64,000 bases of DNA from Bacteroidales bacterium (GTDB lineage: Bacteria > Bacteroidota > Bacteroidia > Bacteroidales > UBA932), in contig JAHHQQ010000001.1 in NCBI GenBank assembly GCA_020026275.1, positions 124,001-188,000 of the forward strand, read 5' to 3'. Position numbers and translations under genes: made by a program. Of this stretch, positions 9,456-19,193 are shown one piece after another (the first letter of the stretch is position 1; every line of letters begins with the position of its first letter). The notes under the pieces are model-generated. The model made no database searches and was not told the origin of the DNA. It was given only the letters and a program-made list of their open reading frames with translations.

Positions 9456-10480
9456 AAAGAAACACTCTCATATTATGCGTTCTTCTCCTTCTCTTCAACA
9501 CCGGTTGCATAAGGCGCCCCTTCGTTGAAGACAGGACTGAAATCTATCTCTCCTTGAAAGTCAATCTGGACATCCAGCCCAGCGTCTTGACACCAGAAGA
9601 AACAGATATGGCTCTTCCGGAATTGTTCCGGGTCTGCCTCTGCGACAGAGAGACTGGAGAACTTGTCTATGAAGATTTCGTAGGGCCGGAAGGTGGCTAC
9701 ATCTATCCGAAAGCCGGCACCTACAATCTTCTCGTCTACAACTTCAATACGGAAGCGACCCTGATCCGGAATGAAAACAATCTCTATACAGCAGAAGCGT
9801 TCACGGGAGAAATTTCCAAGTTCCAGAAAAGCCAGCTTAAAAGATTCCTGACAGTCAGAAGACGTGCATATGAACTGGCGAAGAAGAAAAAAACCAAGAC
9901 GGACAAAGTCTCCACAGAAAATGAAACGAAAGTTCCTCAAGAAAAGATTGTCAATGAGCCGGACCATGTTTTTGCAGGAAGAAAAGAAAACCTGGTCATT
10001 CCTCAGCTTCAAGCAGGAGCAAACAGGAATCTGGTCATTGAAGTCAAGGCAAAAACCATTGTGGAAGTCTGGAATGTCAAGATGACCCATGTCGAAGGCT
10101 GCCAATACATCAGCAATGTGAATGCTTTGATGACAGGTATGGCGGAATCTTCCATGTTATATTCCGAGAAAGACTCTGACCGCCCGGTCACTCTCTTCTT
10201 TGGGATGAAAGTCGGCAAGGACCATAAATCCCTGATTGCCTCCTTCAGAACCTTTGGAAAGATTCCGTCCAGCCTGAACTACTTGGAACTGGACCTCAAC
10301 ATAAGCGACTCTGGTGGACAAGAACACGTCAACCATTTCGATGTTACGGATCAGTTTACCGGCAACGAAGAGCACTTGATTATCGTAAACCAGCCGATTG
10401 TCATCCAGCCTCCGAAAAGTGGAGGTTTTGCTCCAGAAGTGGATGACTGGGATGATGTAGAAACAGATATCATCATTTAG
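9452..10480 (+). CDS. DUF5119 lipoprotein (FimB/Mfa2-like fimbrial anchor candidate)
   Basis: 342 aa lipoprotein with lipobox FNTGC (Cys19). The N-terminal part after the cysteine (IRRPF, then strands LSLKVNLDI) fits DUF5119, a family related to Mfa2/FimB anchor subunits. A charged stretch at about 145-180 (Lys/Glu-rich) separates two beta-rich halves. In Porphyromonas the anchor subunit sits at the base of the fimbria and limits its length; this role is inferred here from family and position directly before the first fimbrillin. The stop codon lies inside a hairpin (10466-10498). Confidence 0.72.
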   Translation: MKRNTLILCVLLLLFNTGCIRRPFVEDRTEIYLSLKVNLDIQPSVLTPEETDMALPELFRVCLCDRETGELVYEDFVGPEGGYIYPKAGTYNLLVYNFNTEATLIRNENNLYTAEAFTGEISKFQKSQLKRFLTVRRRAYELAKKKKTKTDKVSTENETKVPQEKIVNEPDHVFAGRKENLVIPQLQAGANRNLVIEVKAKTIVEVWNVKMTHVEGCQYISNVNALMTGMAESSMLYSEKDSDRPVTLFFGMKVGKDHKSLIASFRTFGKIPSSLNYLELDLNISDSGGQEHVNHFDVTDQFTGNEEHLIIVNQPIVIQPPKSGGFAPEVDDWDDVETDIII

Positions 10481-10498
10481 CACAAATGATGACATATC
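10466..10498 (+). promoter_or_regulatory. Hairpin at the end of the DUF5119 gene
   Basis: GATATCATCATTT pairs with AAATGATGACATATC around the loop AGCAC with one or two bulges. No T tract follows. It could separate expression of the two leading genes from the subunit genes, by partial termination or RNA processing. Confidence 0.35.
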
Positions 10499-10541
10499 AA
10501 AATAAAAACAAACAGATTGTTAACTATTAAATTTTCAGATT

Positions 10542-11456
10542 ATGAAAAAAATTTTATTATTCACAGCTGCCACCATGGCAGCGCTCGTCTCTTGCAGCAA
10601 GACCCAAGTGCAAGACCTCAACGAACCACAGGAAATCAGCTTCAGAGCCATTACTAGTGTTCAAACTAAAGCAGAGCATCCAGCTGCAACACTTGACCAA
10701 TCTGTTGCTATGGGTGTAGCAGCATACTTCACTGGAGGTGAAGAGTATTTTGCACAAACTAAATTTGTGCATAAAAGAGAAAATGCGTGGGGTGGCGAAA
10801 CTGTACAATTCTGGCCACAGACAGGAACTCTTGATTTTTACATGTACGCCCCTTTTGATCAAAACATCAAAGTATCAAAAGACAAGGTAACTTCCGAAGC
10901 CAATCTTGTAGAGAGCACCACAGACTTATTATATGGATATGTCCTTAAACAAGGTAGAACTCAGAGATATATACGCACAATATTGAAACATGCAGGTGCG
11001 AGAGTTTGCTTCACAGGAAAGAAAACAGGAGATGCAGATATTAAAATAACAAGCATTCAACTTTCCAAGTTCCCAGACAAAGGAACAGTGGTCATTGAAC
11101 CTACAACAAACAAGGTTACATGGTCAGCACAAACCATCACAGGAGATGTTACATTTACTCCTACTAATGGAGTAACATTAACAGCTAACACTACCCGCAT
11201 ACAAGACAAAACCGGAAGCGAAGGCATACTTGTCATTCCTCATACTTTGACAAACGATACCAAGATAATGGTAAAATACAGCATTGGAGGCAAAGATGTA
11301 CCAACTCCTGCCATATTTGAATTGACAGGAACAACTTGGGAAGCTGGAAAGAATTACACGTACAACCTCAATTTCACAACAGACGAAATCCTCTTCGAAC
11401 CAGCTGTTGACAAATGGGAATTTGACGCAGCAAAGGACCTTAATCCTGTAATATAA
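10542..11456 (+). CDS. Fimbrillin family lipoprotein 1 (possible major subunit)
   Basis: 304 aa, lipobox LVSC (Cys18), Mfa_like_1/FimA-type beta-sandwich. Typical marks are the first strand EISFRAI, a TKA motif at 42-44, FWPQTGTLDFYMYAP near 95 and a KHAGARV strand, then WEAGKNYTYNL close to the C terminus. The leader has AAATTTT at 10529-10535, 6 nt before the ATG, as at gpmI and metK. It is the first fimbrillin and is bounded on its 3' side by a strong hairpin, so it is a reasonable candidate for the most abundant subunit. It shares FRAI-(T/N)-S with the next gene, pointing to duplication. Confidence 0.85.
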   Translation: MKKILLFTAATMAALVSCSKTQVQDLNEPQEISFRAITSVQTKAEHPAATLDQSVAMGVAAYFTGGEEYFAQTKFVHKRENAWGGETVQFWPQTGTLDFYMYAPFDQNIKVSKDKVTSEANLVESTTDLLYGYVLKQGRTQRYIRTILKHAGARVCFTGKKTGDADIKITSIQLSKFPDKGTVVIEPTTNKVTWSAQTITGDVTFTPTNGVTLTANTTRIQDKTGSEGILVIPHTLTNDTKIMVKYSIGGKDVPTPAIFELTGTTWEAGKNYTYNLNFTTDEILFEPAVDKWEFDAAKDLNPVI

Positions 11457-11473
11457 AATCAATTAGTTTCCAC

Positions 11474-11507
11474 TTTCCAGAAGAGGGGGCATTCCCTCTT
11501 CTGGAAA
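11474..11507 (+). promoter_or_regulatory. Perfect 14-bp hairpin between fimbrillin 1 and fimbrillin 2
   Basis: TTTCCAGAAGAGGG, loop GGCATT, then its exact reverse complement. It is followed by TTGATAAC rather than a T tract, so it is not a standard rho-independent terminator. The position directly after the first subunit gene fits a stabilising 3' structure or an attenuator that sets subunit ratio. Confidence 0.6.
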
Positions 11508-11544
11508 TTGATAACAGATATGTCTATCACAAAATATTCCATTA

Positions 11545-12450
11545 ATGCCAAAATTCATTCAAAAATATTTAGCAATTGCGGCTGCGGCAATCGTTGTGTT
11601 CACAGCGTGCAGCAAGACTGAAAGCCAATATCTGGGAGAAAAGGAAATCGGTTTCAGAGCCATCAATTCCACATTGACCAAAGCGACCGTCCCTTATACC
11701 GGAGATCTTGGTGTCTATGCCTGGAACCAAAGCACTGCAAAAGAGACTTTTCCCAATACCCAGTTCACACTTCAAAACGGCATATGGAGAGGTGTAACCC
11801 CTCAATATTGGCCAGGTGGAGATGCTCTTCGTTTCACCGTCTACGCTCCATTCAACTGTTCTGAAGGAAGTGTCGGAAACGGCAAGATCACCAATGCCGC
11901 TGTTGCTGCAAATGTAGATTTCCTTTATGGCAGCCAGGTTTATGAGAGCACCCGTTCTCAAGGAGCCATTCCGGTAACACTCAAACATGCCAAGACACTT
12001 GTCAAATTCAACGCAAGTTGCGAATTGGCAGATTTGGCAACTGTCGAAAGCATTACTTTGAACAATGCGGCAGTCAGTGGCGGAATAAAAATTGACTATT
12101 CAGCCCTAAACCCTAATCCTACAATTACCTGGACAAAAACTGCTGGAAAGGTAGGAGTGGAGGGCATCAACAGCTTCTCGGTACCGAAAGAAAGCACTCC
12201 TGCAGGCAAAGAACTCATGATCATACCCAATGACAGCAATGACCTGACGACAGAAAAAGGGACCTGCACCATTGTGTATAAACTTAAAGGCCAGTCAAGA
12301 CCGATCACCGTAGAGAAGAAAATGACGGGTGTCTGGGAAAAAGGGAAAAGATACATCTACAACCTTCATTTCTCTCCCGATGAGATTTCTTTCAAAGTTG
12401 AAGTTGAAGACTGGGCAGATGAACCGGCAGAAACAATTGCCGCAGAATAA
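11545..12450 (+). CDS. Fimbrillin family lipoprotein 2
   Basis: 301 aa, lipobox FTAC (Cys22), same fold as its upstream neighbour: EIGFRAIN strand, TKA at 45-47, YWPGGDALRFTVYAPF near 90-105, KHAKTLVKF strand, and WEKGKRYIYNLHFSPDEISFKVEVEDW at the end. The shared FRAI segment and matched length make it the closest relative of fimbrillin 1 in the operon. The product would be lipidated, exported by the Lol pathway and polymerised by strand exchange, as established for Porphyromonas FimA and Mfa1; that mechanism is inferred here. Confidence 0.85.
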   Translation: MPKFIQKYLAIAAAAIVVFTACSKTESQYLGEKEIGFRAINSTLTKATVPYTGDLGVYAWNQSTAKETFPNTQFTLQNGIWRGVTPQYWPGGDALRFTVYAPFNCSEGSVGNGKITNAAVAANVDFLYGSQVYESTRSQGAIPVTLKHAKTLVKFNASCELADLATVESITLNNAAVSGGIKIDYSALNPNPTITWTKTAGKVGVEGINSFSVPKESTPAGKELMIIPNDSNDLTTEKGTCTIVYKLKGQSRPITVEKKMTGVWEKGKRYIYNLHFSPDEISFKVEVEDWADEPAETIAAE

Positions 12451-12511
12451 CATGAATCCAATCATAAGGAACTGAACTTCCACAAGAAAGCGACTAAACC
12501 CCAAAACAAAA

Positions 12512-13609
12512 ATGAGAACAGGTACCTGTAACATAAGGCTTATTTCACTGGCAACATTTTTTCTGCTACTCTGGCTTGCCATGAGTTGTGAGAAAACAGA
12601 CTGTCAACCAACAGAAAATCAGGAAATCTCTGTCAAGGCATTTTCTGACGGCCTGACCAAGGCAGGCACCCCTATATTTCCTGCAACCTTCGGGCTCTAT
12701 GCCAATTACACCACAGCATCCGACGGAACGAACTGCAAGACCGTCTGGGATACCAGCATGGACAAATATCTGGACAACAACTGTTTCGCGAACATTGACG
12801 GCAAGACAACCTATGCGAATGTCAATCCCCAGAACATCACAGAGCACCAGCCAATCTATTGGCCCAATACTGGTTCGCTCATGTTCACTGCCTATGCTCC
12901 CCATATCTCCCAGAACACCTGCATAAAAAGCATCCGATATCTCCGATATGCCAAGCCGACCAATCAGTCCCGGATGGAAATCAATGTAGTCCTGAAAGAA
13001 AAATCGGCCGGACAGAAAGAGACAGCAACCATCCAGCTGACAGACGGCAGTTCCCCTTTAGATTTGCTCTGGGTGGATACCCAGCATATCAACGGCAATC
13101 GATCGATCGGAAGACAAGCCCATCCTGTACCACTGAAATTCCGCCACGCCATGTCCAAAGTGACCGTCAAGATTACCAATCCGGAAGCGCAATACAAAGC
13201 AACGGTCAAACTGCTTCATTGCATCAATGCCGCCACCTTTTACAGTGGCGTGACTCCCGGATGGAAACCCGACTTCTCCGATATGGAAAACGGGATGGTG
13301 AACTACGTGTTGTTTGATGACACGACTTTGGACGATAGTACCCAAGCCTCTTCTGTCTGCACCATACCGGCAAAACTGGATGCACAATATCAAGAAGCCC
13401 CTCTCAATTTTTCGGAACCTGTTGTCTTGAGAGTCAGACTGAGTTCCAAAGATGGCGTAGGAACAGAAACGAAAGATTTCGTGCTTTCAGACTATACAAC
13501 GATATGGAAACCGAACAAGCACTATATTTATAGTCTCACCATACATTCTCAAAAAATAGAATTTGGAGAACCAATTATAGAAAACCGTGAACAGATTATA
13601 GAACCATAA
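12512..13609 (+). CDS. Fimbrillin family lipoprotein 3
   Basis: 365 aa, lipobox LAMSC (Cys26). Fimbrillin marks: EISVKAF strand, TKA at 49-51, QPIYWPNTGSLMFTAYAPH around 115-135, FRHAMSKVTVKI strand, and WKPNKHYIYSLTIHSQKIEF near the C terminus. It is longer than the two preceding fimbrillins because of loops in the first half. Its stop overlaps the next start by one base (TAATG at 13607-13611), so translation of the next gene is probably coupled. Likely an accessory subunit. Confidence 0.82.
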   Translation: MRTGTCNIRLISLATFFLLLWLAMSCEKTDCQPTENQEISVKAFSDGLTKAGTPIFPATFGLYANYTTASDGTNCKTVWDTSMDKYLDNNCFANIDGKTTYANVNPQNITEHQPIYWPNTGSLMFTAYAPHISQNTCIKSIRYLRYAKPTNQSRMEINVVLKEKSAGQKETATIQLTDGSSPLDLLWVDTQHINGNRSIGRQAHPVPLKFRHAMSKVTVKITNPEAQYKATVKLLHCINAATFYSGVTPGWKPDFSDMENGMVNYVLFDDTTLDDSTQASSVCTIPAKLDAQYQEAPLNFSEPVVLRVRLSSKDGVGTETKDFVLSDYTTIWKPNKHYIYSLTIHSQKIEFGEPIIENREQIIEP

Positions 13610-14631
13610 TGAAAGAGATCAGACACATATTTTACATTTTGCTTGCAATTCTGGCAATTTCCTGTAAAAAAGAACCAAAGTTCGTCGCGACTCCAAAGAT
13701 TGAGTTCTATCCGACCGTCGCGACCAAATCCTACATCACCTCAGCTCAAGACCCGGCGTTCCAAAAAGGTTTTTCCGTTTTTGCCAACAAAACAGAAATA
13801 AATGATTATTTGGATTCAAGACAACTTCCCCAATCCATTGAAATCATGGAAAATTATCATGTCCACTATAAAAATGGTGTCTGGACCTATTCACCTCTTC
13901 CAGATGTTTATTGGGGGCCCAACTGCCACCATGAATTTCTTGCCATCTATCCCTATTCGCCAAATGCCTATACCTTCCGGGAGGAAGTATGCCATATTCC
14001 AGGAATACGAACCATTCAAGAAAGCGGAAATGTCGGATATCATACAGGAGAGGATATCCTATATGGAAGACAACAACAAGACTATATGATTGGCGACAAG
14101 CCTGCCCCTATTGTACTGAATATGAAACATGCTCTCAGTGCCCTCTCTATCCGTATCAGGAACGCCTCTGGAAATGACATTGAATACATTGACAATATCC
14201 GTATCAGCGGATTGTATACAGAAGCGACAGGACTTCAAATCCCGAGAGATATCAAACAAGATCCTATTGTTGAACTTGACAGAAACAGTATCGGCACCTA
14301 TCTTTACCCTCCTAAACAGGGGAGTCCGCAGTCGCCATACATTTCCAAAGACCAAACTCATTTTCAAGATTTGACAGGGCCGGAAATTATACTTCCACAA
14401 AAATTTCTGAATCTGGATGTCGCACTGCAAATGCACATCCACTTCAAAGATCATGTTCAGAAGCTCTCCCACAAAATCAGTCAAATTCCTCTTCCGGGAG
14501 GTGTCAAGAACCAATATAGCTATCTTCCCGGAAAACATTATATATACAGGATTGATATCCTGAATAATTACATCATTTGTAGTGTGAATATCGTTAACTG
14601 GATAGAAGACACCCCGATTGATTTGCTATGA
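13609..14631 (+). CDS. Fimbrillin family lipoprotein 4
   Basis: 340 aa, lipobox LAISC (Cys19). The strand IEFYPTVA is followed by TKS at 39-41, where the other subunits have TKA. Other family marks are DVYWGPNCHHEFLAIYPYSP near 100-120, MKHALSALSIRI, and LPGKHYIYRIDIL with NWIEDTPID at the C terminus. Overlaps both neighbours (1 base upstream, 4 bases downstream), so it belongs to one tightly coupled block with genes 3 and 5. Probably a minor shaft or tip-proximal subunit; no specific function can be assigned. Confidence 0.8.
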   Translation: MKEIRHIFYILLAILAISCKKEPKFVATPKIEFYPTVATKSYITSAQDPAFQKGFSVFANKTEINDYLDSRQLPQSIEIMENYHVHYKNGVWTYSPLPDVYWGPNCHHEFLAIYPYSPNAYTFREEVCHIPGIRTIQESGNVGYHTGEDILYGRQQQDYMIGDKPAPIVLNMKHALSALSIRIRNASGNDIEYIDNIRISGLYTEATGLQIPRDIKQDPIVELDRNSIGTYLYPPKQGSPQSPYISKDQTHFQDLTGPEIILPQKFLNLDVALQMHIHFKDHVQKLSHKISQIPLPGGVKNQYSYLPGKHYIYRIDILNNYIICSVNIVNWIEDTPIDLL

Positions 14632-15701
14632 TACAAACAAACAACATCCATATGAATATCCTGATGATGACCTTCCTTGCTTTTGTCGTCAATTCCTGCG
14701 AGAAGTCTCACCATGCCAATAGCTTCCATCAAGAAGAAATGGTCTTTCAAATCATCCTTCCTGATGCAGACAGTCCTCTTTTACCCTCTGCTGAAGTCCA
14801 GACCAAAGCCGAAGTTTCAAATGAAAATATCCAATCCATCACTCTTTTCGGTAAAGAAAACACCAACGACGCCTTCTCGCCGAAGCCTTCCATCATCATA
14901 AACCGACCGGTCCAAGGAAGCATTTGGAAACCAGATACTCATTATTATTGGAAAGATACCTCCCATTACACCTTCCATGGCTATGCACATACCCCCATCC
15001 ATCCGGGTTCTTCCCTCTCCCTCCAGAATGAAGGTAGGACCGTGAACATCACGCAACCTGCCACATATCAAGTGATATCCGGGGTAAACACTACCATTGA
15101 CTACCTCCTATCCTACTCGGTTCACTACAAACCTTCCAAGATTCATCAAGCCATTCCTGTTATTTTGGAACATGCCTTTTCCAAAATAAGTCTCTATGTC
15201 CAAAGAGCCCCCTCCATGAATGGAATCAATATAAAAAATATACAAATTTCTTTTGCGAATATCAAGAATCAGGCGACCCTGCACTGCAACAAACAAAAGG
15301 ATTATGGAAAAGACAATGAAAGCCGCAATGAATGGTCCTATCATGTAGGAACAAGTGTTGCCAACTATGCTATCCAACTGAAAGATGGAAGCCCGATCAA
15401 AGATTCCTACCATACAGCAACTCCGATTATGGATTTCATCGCCATCCCATCAGACCACGAAGGAATGAAACAATACACTCTTTCCATCTCATACGAAATA
15501 CATACCGGGAAAGCAACACGTTCCTACGCCAGGACATTTCATCTCGACAAAATCACTCCGATGTGGGAAAGCGGGCATCACATTACGTACAATTTCCTGA
15601 TAGACAACGGAATACATCTCACAGGAGCCGTTTCTGAATGGATAACTGAAGACATCATTGAAAGCACTATCCTACCCCCTATTTCTTCAAAAACAGAATA
15701 G
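14628..15701 (+). CDS. Fimbrillin family lipoprotein 5
   Basis: 357 aa, lipobox VNSC (Cys24). After a longer Asp/Pro-rich stretch it has TKA at 59-61, HYYWKDTSHYTFHGYAHTP near 105-120, EHAFSKISLYV and WESGHHITYNFLI with VSEWITEDI at the C terminus, all typical of the fimbrillin fold. The start overlaps the preceding stop (ATGA). An earlier methionine-rich stretch (MIQTNNIHMNILMM) leaves the exact start open; starts at Met1 and Met9 would both leave a usable signal peptide. Confidence 0.78.
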   Translation: MIQTNNIHMNILMMTFLAFVVNSCEKSHHANSFHQEEMVFQIILPDADSPLLPSAEVQTKAEVSNENIQSITLFGKENTNDAFSPKPSIIINRPVQGSIWKPDTHYYWKDTSHYTFHGYAHTPIHPGSSLSLQNEGRTVNITQPATYQVISGVNTTIDYLLSYSVHYKPSKIHQAIPVILEHAFSKISLYVQRAPSMNGINIKNIQISFANIKNQATLHCNKQKDYGKDNESRNEWSYHVGTSVANYAIQLKDGSPIKDSYHTATPIMDFIAIPSDHEGMKQYTLSISYEIHTGKATRSYARTFHLDKITPMWESGHHITYNFLIDNGIHLTGAVSEWITEDIIESTILPPISSKTE

Positions 15702-15726
15702 TCCGAGTAAAAACAAGAACAATACC

Positions 15727-18700
15727 ATGACACACAATAAAAAAAACATTCTCTTCCATATCATATGTCTGGCCCTTGGTCTGCTGACCATTTCTGCCTG
15801 CCTGCAAAAAGAAGAACCGGAACGAAATGAAATCAGACTGAAAGGATCCTTGATACCCACATATATCTTGAAAAAAGGAGTCGATGTCCAGAATCCAGGA
15901 TATTCCGAAGACATGATTATCGGCATGGCCAGAATCGACCAGAAAGAAACCCCCGGCTATCCTTCTTTCGCCAATGCGACCAAACAATTACGCGCCAAGA
16001 TGGCAAAAGGAAACCAAAACTCCAATCTGCTGGACATCTATTTCTTGGACGAATATCAACAATTCAACAATGAAACAGATTATATCAGATATGCCTCCTG
16101 GCATCCTTACTCTCCTGACAGTTTTCATGCAACAGAACATTCCATCAGCCACCAGATTGATGGAAAAACAGATTTTCTCTATGGTTCCGTAGCCACAGGA
16201 AATCAGAAACATGGATTCAACACCATTTATTTTGACCACGCCTTATGCAAACTCACCTTCCATGTTTACACTCAGGAAACACAGGACCTGACTCATGAAG
16301 CCATTAATGAATCATGGGGAAAAATCAAAGATATCCAATTGTTCGGATTGGCAAAAACCTGCAAGCTGACTCTCCCACAAACGGAAGAAGATATCTACCA
16401 AATCCAGTACCTTGATGAATCGGCCGGAAATCTGTTCTCGATCTCAAAATCACAACCCGATGGAGACTTGCTGGATGCCATTCCTGTCGGTATTGCGAAC
16501 GCCCGGAAACTGCCTTCACTGATTATAGCTCCACCTTCTGACAATCAGCTCAAAATACAGGTTCTTACAAACAATGGCAAATCGGGCAATCTGGCTTCAT
16601 CCAAGACACTTACCATTGCACGGAATTTCAAAAGAGGAAACAATTATGACATTTATCTGCGATTCTCCGATCACGGACAAATCAATGCAGAAATCTCTGT
16701 GGCTGAATGGATGCCAGGCAAAGATATTGAAGAAAAAGACACTGACAATATCGTATATTATGATCTCAGTGCGACAGAACATGCCAATTGCTACATTGTC
16801 GATTCTGCCAACCATTACTATTGCTTTGATGTCACATCCATCGGAAACGGACCCGCCGGAGAAATTGCCCACTTCTCTCCCGACATCAATCCGGGATACA
16901 TAGACATCATCTGGATGACCCACGGACTGGAAAAATATTTTGAACTGAAAAGCAATGAGCCGGTTCAAGGAAGGGCTTTATTTCATATCAAGAATATGCA
17001 AACTGGAACCAACTCCCATGACAAGAGACTCAGCCAGAAAGGGAACGTCCTTATAGGGGCCTATGACCAATCCCCCTCTTCAGGAGGAAAACTTTTATGG
17101 ACCTGGCTTATTTGGCTGACTGACAGACCGGGAATACAGGCATATCAAAATGGCTTTGTCGTAATGGACAGGAATTTAGGGGCCACTTCTGCTCATGTCA
17201 CAGAAAAAGGGAAAGCCGCAGAAATGGACGGACTTTACTTCCAATGGGGACGACCGACTCCTCTCCCATTGGGAACAACCGTATATACACCTGTCCGTTC
17301 ATCTGAAGAGGGATTCTATGATATGATTCCTTTTCAGATAAAAGATTCTCCGGAGCCCGACAATATGCAACTTAGAATTTCACATCCAGAAAAATTCTAC
17401 ACAGAGGCATCCGCAATACAATCCTCTCCTGAATTTGTCCGATTCTGGGGATTCCATCCTAAAACTTTCGAATATGAAAAAACCATCTTGGACCCCTGTC
17501 CGCCAGGCTATCGGATTCCAAGCAAAAGTATGTTCAAACATATAGAATACCTCAAAATTGAACTTAATAAAGACCACGGACATTCATACCAGTCAACCGC
17601 AGATTCCTACTATGAATTGGACAACGCCTTGACGGGCTACTACATCAATGCCAAGAACCGAATAGGTTACTATATGGGAGAGGAACAAACAGTCCCCGAC
17701 CAGGCAGGTGCCTACCTTTGGTCTGGCTCTCTCAATTTTTTAAAAAAGCCACGCCCCAATGTATGGAGTCCTTTTTCACTTGATTGTCTCCTGCAAAACG
17801 ACAAGACTCCAAGTGACGAAAAAATCGAAGAGCGACAACCGACCTGTGCATTGCCGGTCCGATGCGTATCAAAACGTTCCATTCATGAAATCAAGAATCT
17901 AAGTGAATATCAAACAGCAAATTCATATATCATATCACAAACAGGCATCTACAAATTCAGAGCTGACATCCGAGGCAATGGAATTGCACAACTGACTGCA
18001 CCTGGAAGTGGCAAGTCCATTGATATCTCAGAAAATCTCACTCCCGATATCTCCGAAAAAGCCTATCAATTGGTACCATTGTGGTGGCAAGGAGATTTGT
18101 CCAGTACGGATGGCAACGACAATCCAAACCACAATCCGGTACCCATCTCATTCATTCAGGACGGATTAGTCCATTCTGATGGTTATGTTTACTTTTCTGT
18201 CACGAGTCCAAGAAAAGGGAATCTGATAGTCGGGGTCAAAGATCAGCTAGGAAACCTGCTCTGGAGCTGGCATATTTGGCTGACCGAAAAACCTAGAATA
18301 CACAATTCCTACGACTATGCTGTAATGGACCGTTTTTTAGGAGCGACCACAATCCCCACAAATGACCCGACAGAAAAAGAATATCTAGGTTCTCTTGGAT
18401 TCTATTACGAGTGGGGACGGAAAGATCCTTTCCCTGGTCCCAATAGAAAGAATGGAACAGATTATTCTATCTGGTGGAAATATGATGAGGACAATCAGAC
18501 CTGGATTCAAATGAATGGATTGGAATCCACTACCAACCAACCCGCCCAAAAGACCGTTAGAAATTCCGTTGAACACCCAATGAGATACCATCTGTCGCAA
18601 GACGACCTGTTCAAAGGGAAAGATGTTCCCAGAAACTTCACTCTTGAAGATTACGAAAACAGAATGGAAAACCAATGTTTCAGCAACACCGCCAATCAAG

Positions 18701-19182
18701 CATCAATGTGGGGGTATTCATCCATGGCCGGATCTCTAGGAAAAACATCCACCAAAACCATGTATGATCCTTGCCCGCCTGGATATTCTGTTGCCTATTA
18801 CCTGATATGGACCTATGCGGACATTGCTCAAAGAGATCCCATCTACACCTATAAAGATGCAGGTAATGTAAATGCGACCAAATATTCCTCCTATAATGAT
18901 TTTGGAATTTTTCTGGAAAGGACGGGATTTTCAAGAACTTGGTATCCATATACCGGCTATATTGACAGTTCCGATGGGAAATTCAGGGAAGTGGGGAAAA
19001 TAGGAAGATTCCACTCCAGCACGCCAGCTGGATTCGGCTCAAGAAGCTTATGTTACTGGCCGGAAAATAACGTTTTAAGCTTCTATAATACTACTATCTA
19101 TACTTCCCAGACAGTAAACAACAAAAGTTATTGGGGCATTCCATCCACATATGCCTATCCTGTACGTTGCCAAAAAGATTAG
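15727..19182 (+). CDS. Large fimbrillin-like lipoprotein with two FISUMP-like modules (candidate fimbrial tip protein)
   Basis: 1151 aa from the ATG at 15727, chosen because it gives a clean signal peptide ending TISAC (Cys25); an upstream in-frame ATG at 15658 overlaps the preceding gene and adds a non-signal leader. Residues about 30-340 are a fimbrillin domain (YASWHPYSPD, KTDFLYGS, FDHALCKLTF, FKRGNNYDIYLRF). Two repeats follow, each with AN-C/S-YI, GNG, W-(S/T)-W-x-IW-L-T, VMDR-x-LGAT, a GLYFQWGR or GFYYEWGRKDPF segment, DPCPPGY and a closing VRC, at roughly 350-720 and 725-1151. The last three elements resemble the FISUMP (Fibrobacter succinogenes major paralogous) domain. Position at the operon end and size suit a tip adhesin; the ligand is unknown. 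Confidence 0.72.
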   Translation: MTHNKKNILFHIICLALGLLTISACLQKEEPERNEIRLKGSLIPTYILKKGVDVQNPGYSEDMIIGMARIDQKETPGYPSFANATKQLRAKMAKGNQNSNLLDIYFLDEYQQFNNETDYIRYASWHPYSPDSFHATEHSISHQIDGKTDFLYGSVATGNQKHGFNTIYFDHALCKLTFHVYTQETQDLTHEAINESWGKIKDIQLFGLAKTCKLTLPQTEEDIYQIQYLDESAGNLFSISKSQPDGDLLDAIPVGIANARKLPSLIIAPPSDNQLKIQVLTNNGKSGNLASSKTLTIARNFKRGNNYDIYLRFSDHGQINAEISVAEWMPGKDIEEKDTDNIVYYDLSATEHANCYIVDSANHYYCFDVTSIGNGPAGEIAHFSPDINPGYIDIIWMTHGLEKYFELKSNEPVQGRALFHIKNMQTGTNSHDKRLSQKGNVLIGAYDQSPSSGGKLLWTWLIWLTDRPGIQAYQNGFVVMDRNLGATSAHVTEKGKAAEMDGLYFQWGRPTPLPLGTTVYTPVRSSEEGFYDMIPFQIKDSPEPDNMQLRISHPEKFYTEASAIQSSPEFVRFWGFHPKTFEYEKTILDPCPPGYRIPSKSMFKHIEYLKIELNKDHGHSYQSTADSYYELDNALTGYYINAKNRIGYYMGEEQTVPDQAGAYLWSGSLNFLKKPRPNVWSPFSLDCLLQNDKTPSDEKIEERQPTCALPVRCVSKRSIHEIKNLSEYQTANSYIISQTGIYKFRADIRGNGIAQLTAPGSGKSIDISENLTPDISEKAYQLVPLWWQGDLSSTDGNDNPNHNPVPISFIQDGLVHSDGYVYFSVTSPRKGNLIVGVKDQLGNLLWSWHIWLTEKPRIHNSYDYAVMDRFLGATTIPTNDPTEKEYLGSLGFYYEWGRKDPFPGPNRKNGTDYSIWWKYDEDNQTWIQMNGLESTTNQPAQKTVRNSVEHPMRYHLSQDDLFKGKDVPRNFTLEDYENRMENQCFSNTANQASMWGYSSMAGSLGKTSTKTMYDPCPPGYSVAYYLIWTYADIAQRDPIYTYKDAGNVNATKYSSYNDFGIFLERTGFSRTWYPYTGYIDSSDGKFREVGKIGRFHSSTPAGFGSRSLCYWPENNVLSFYNTTIYTSQTVNNKSYWGIPSTYAYPVRCQKD

Positions 19183-19193
19183 AAAAAATGATC

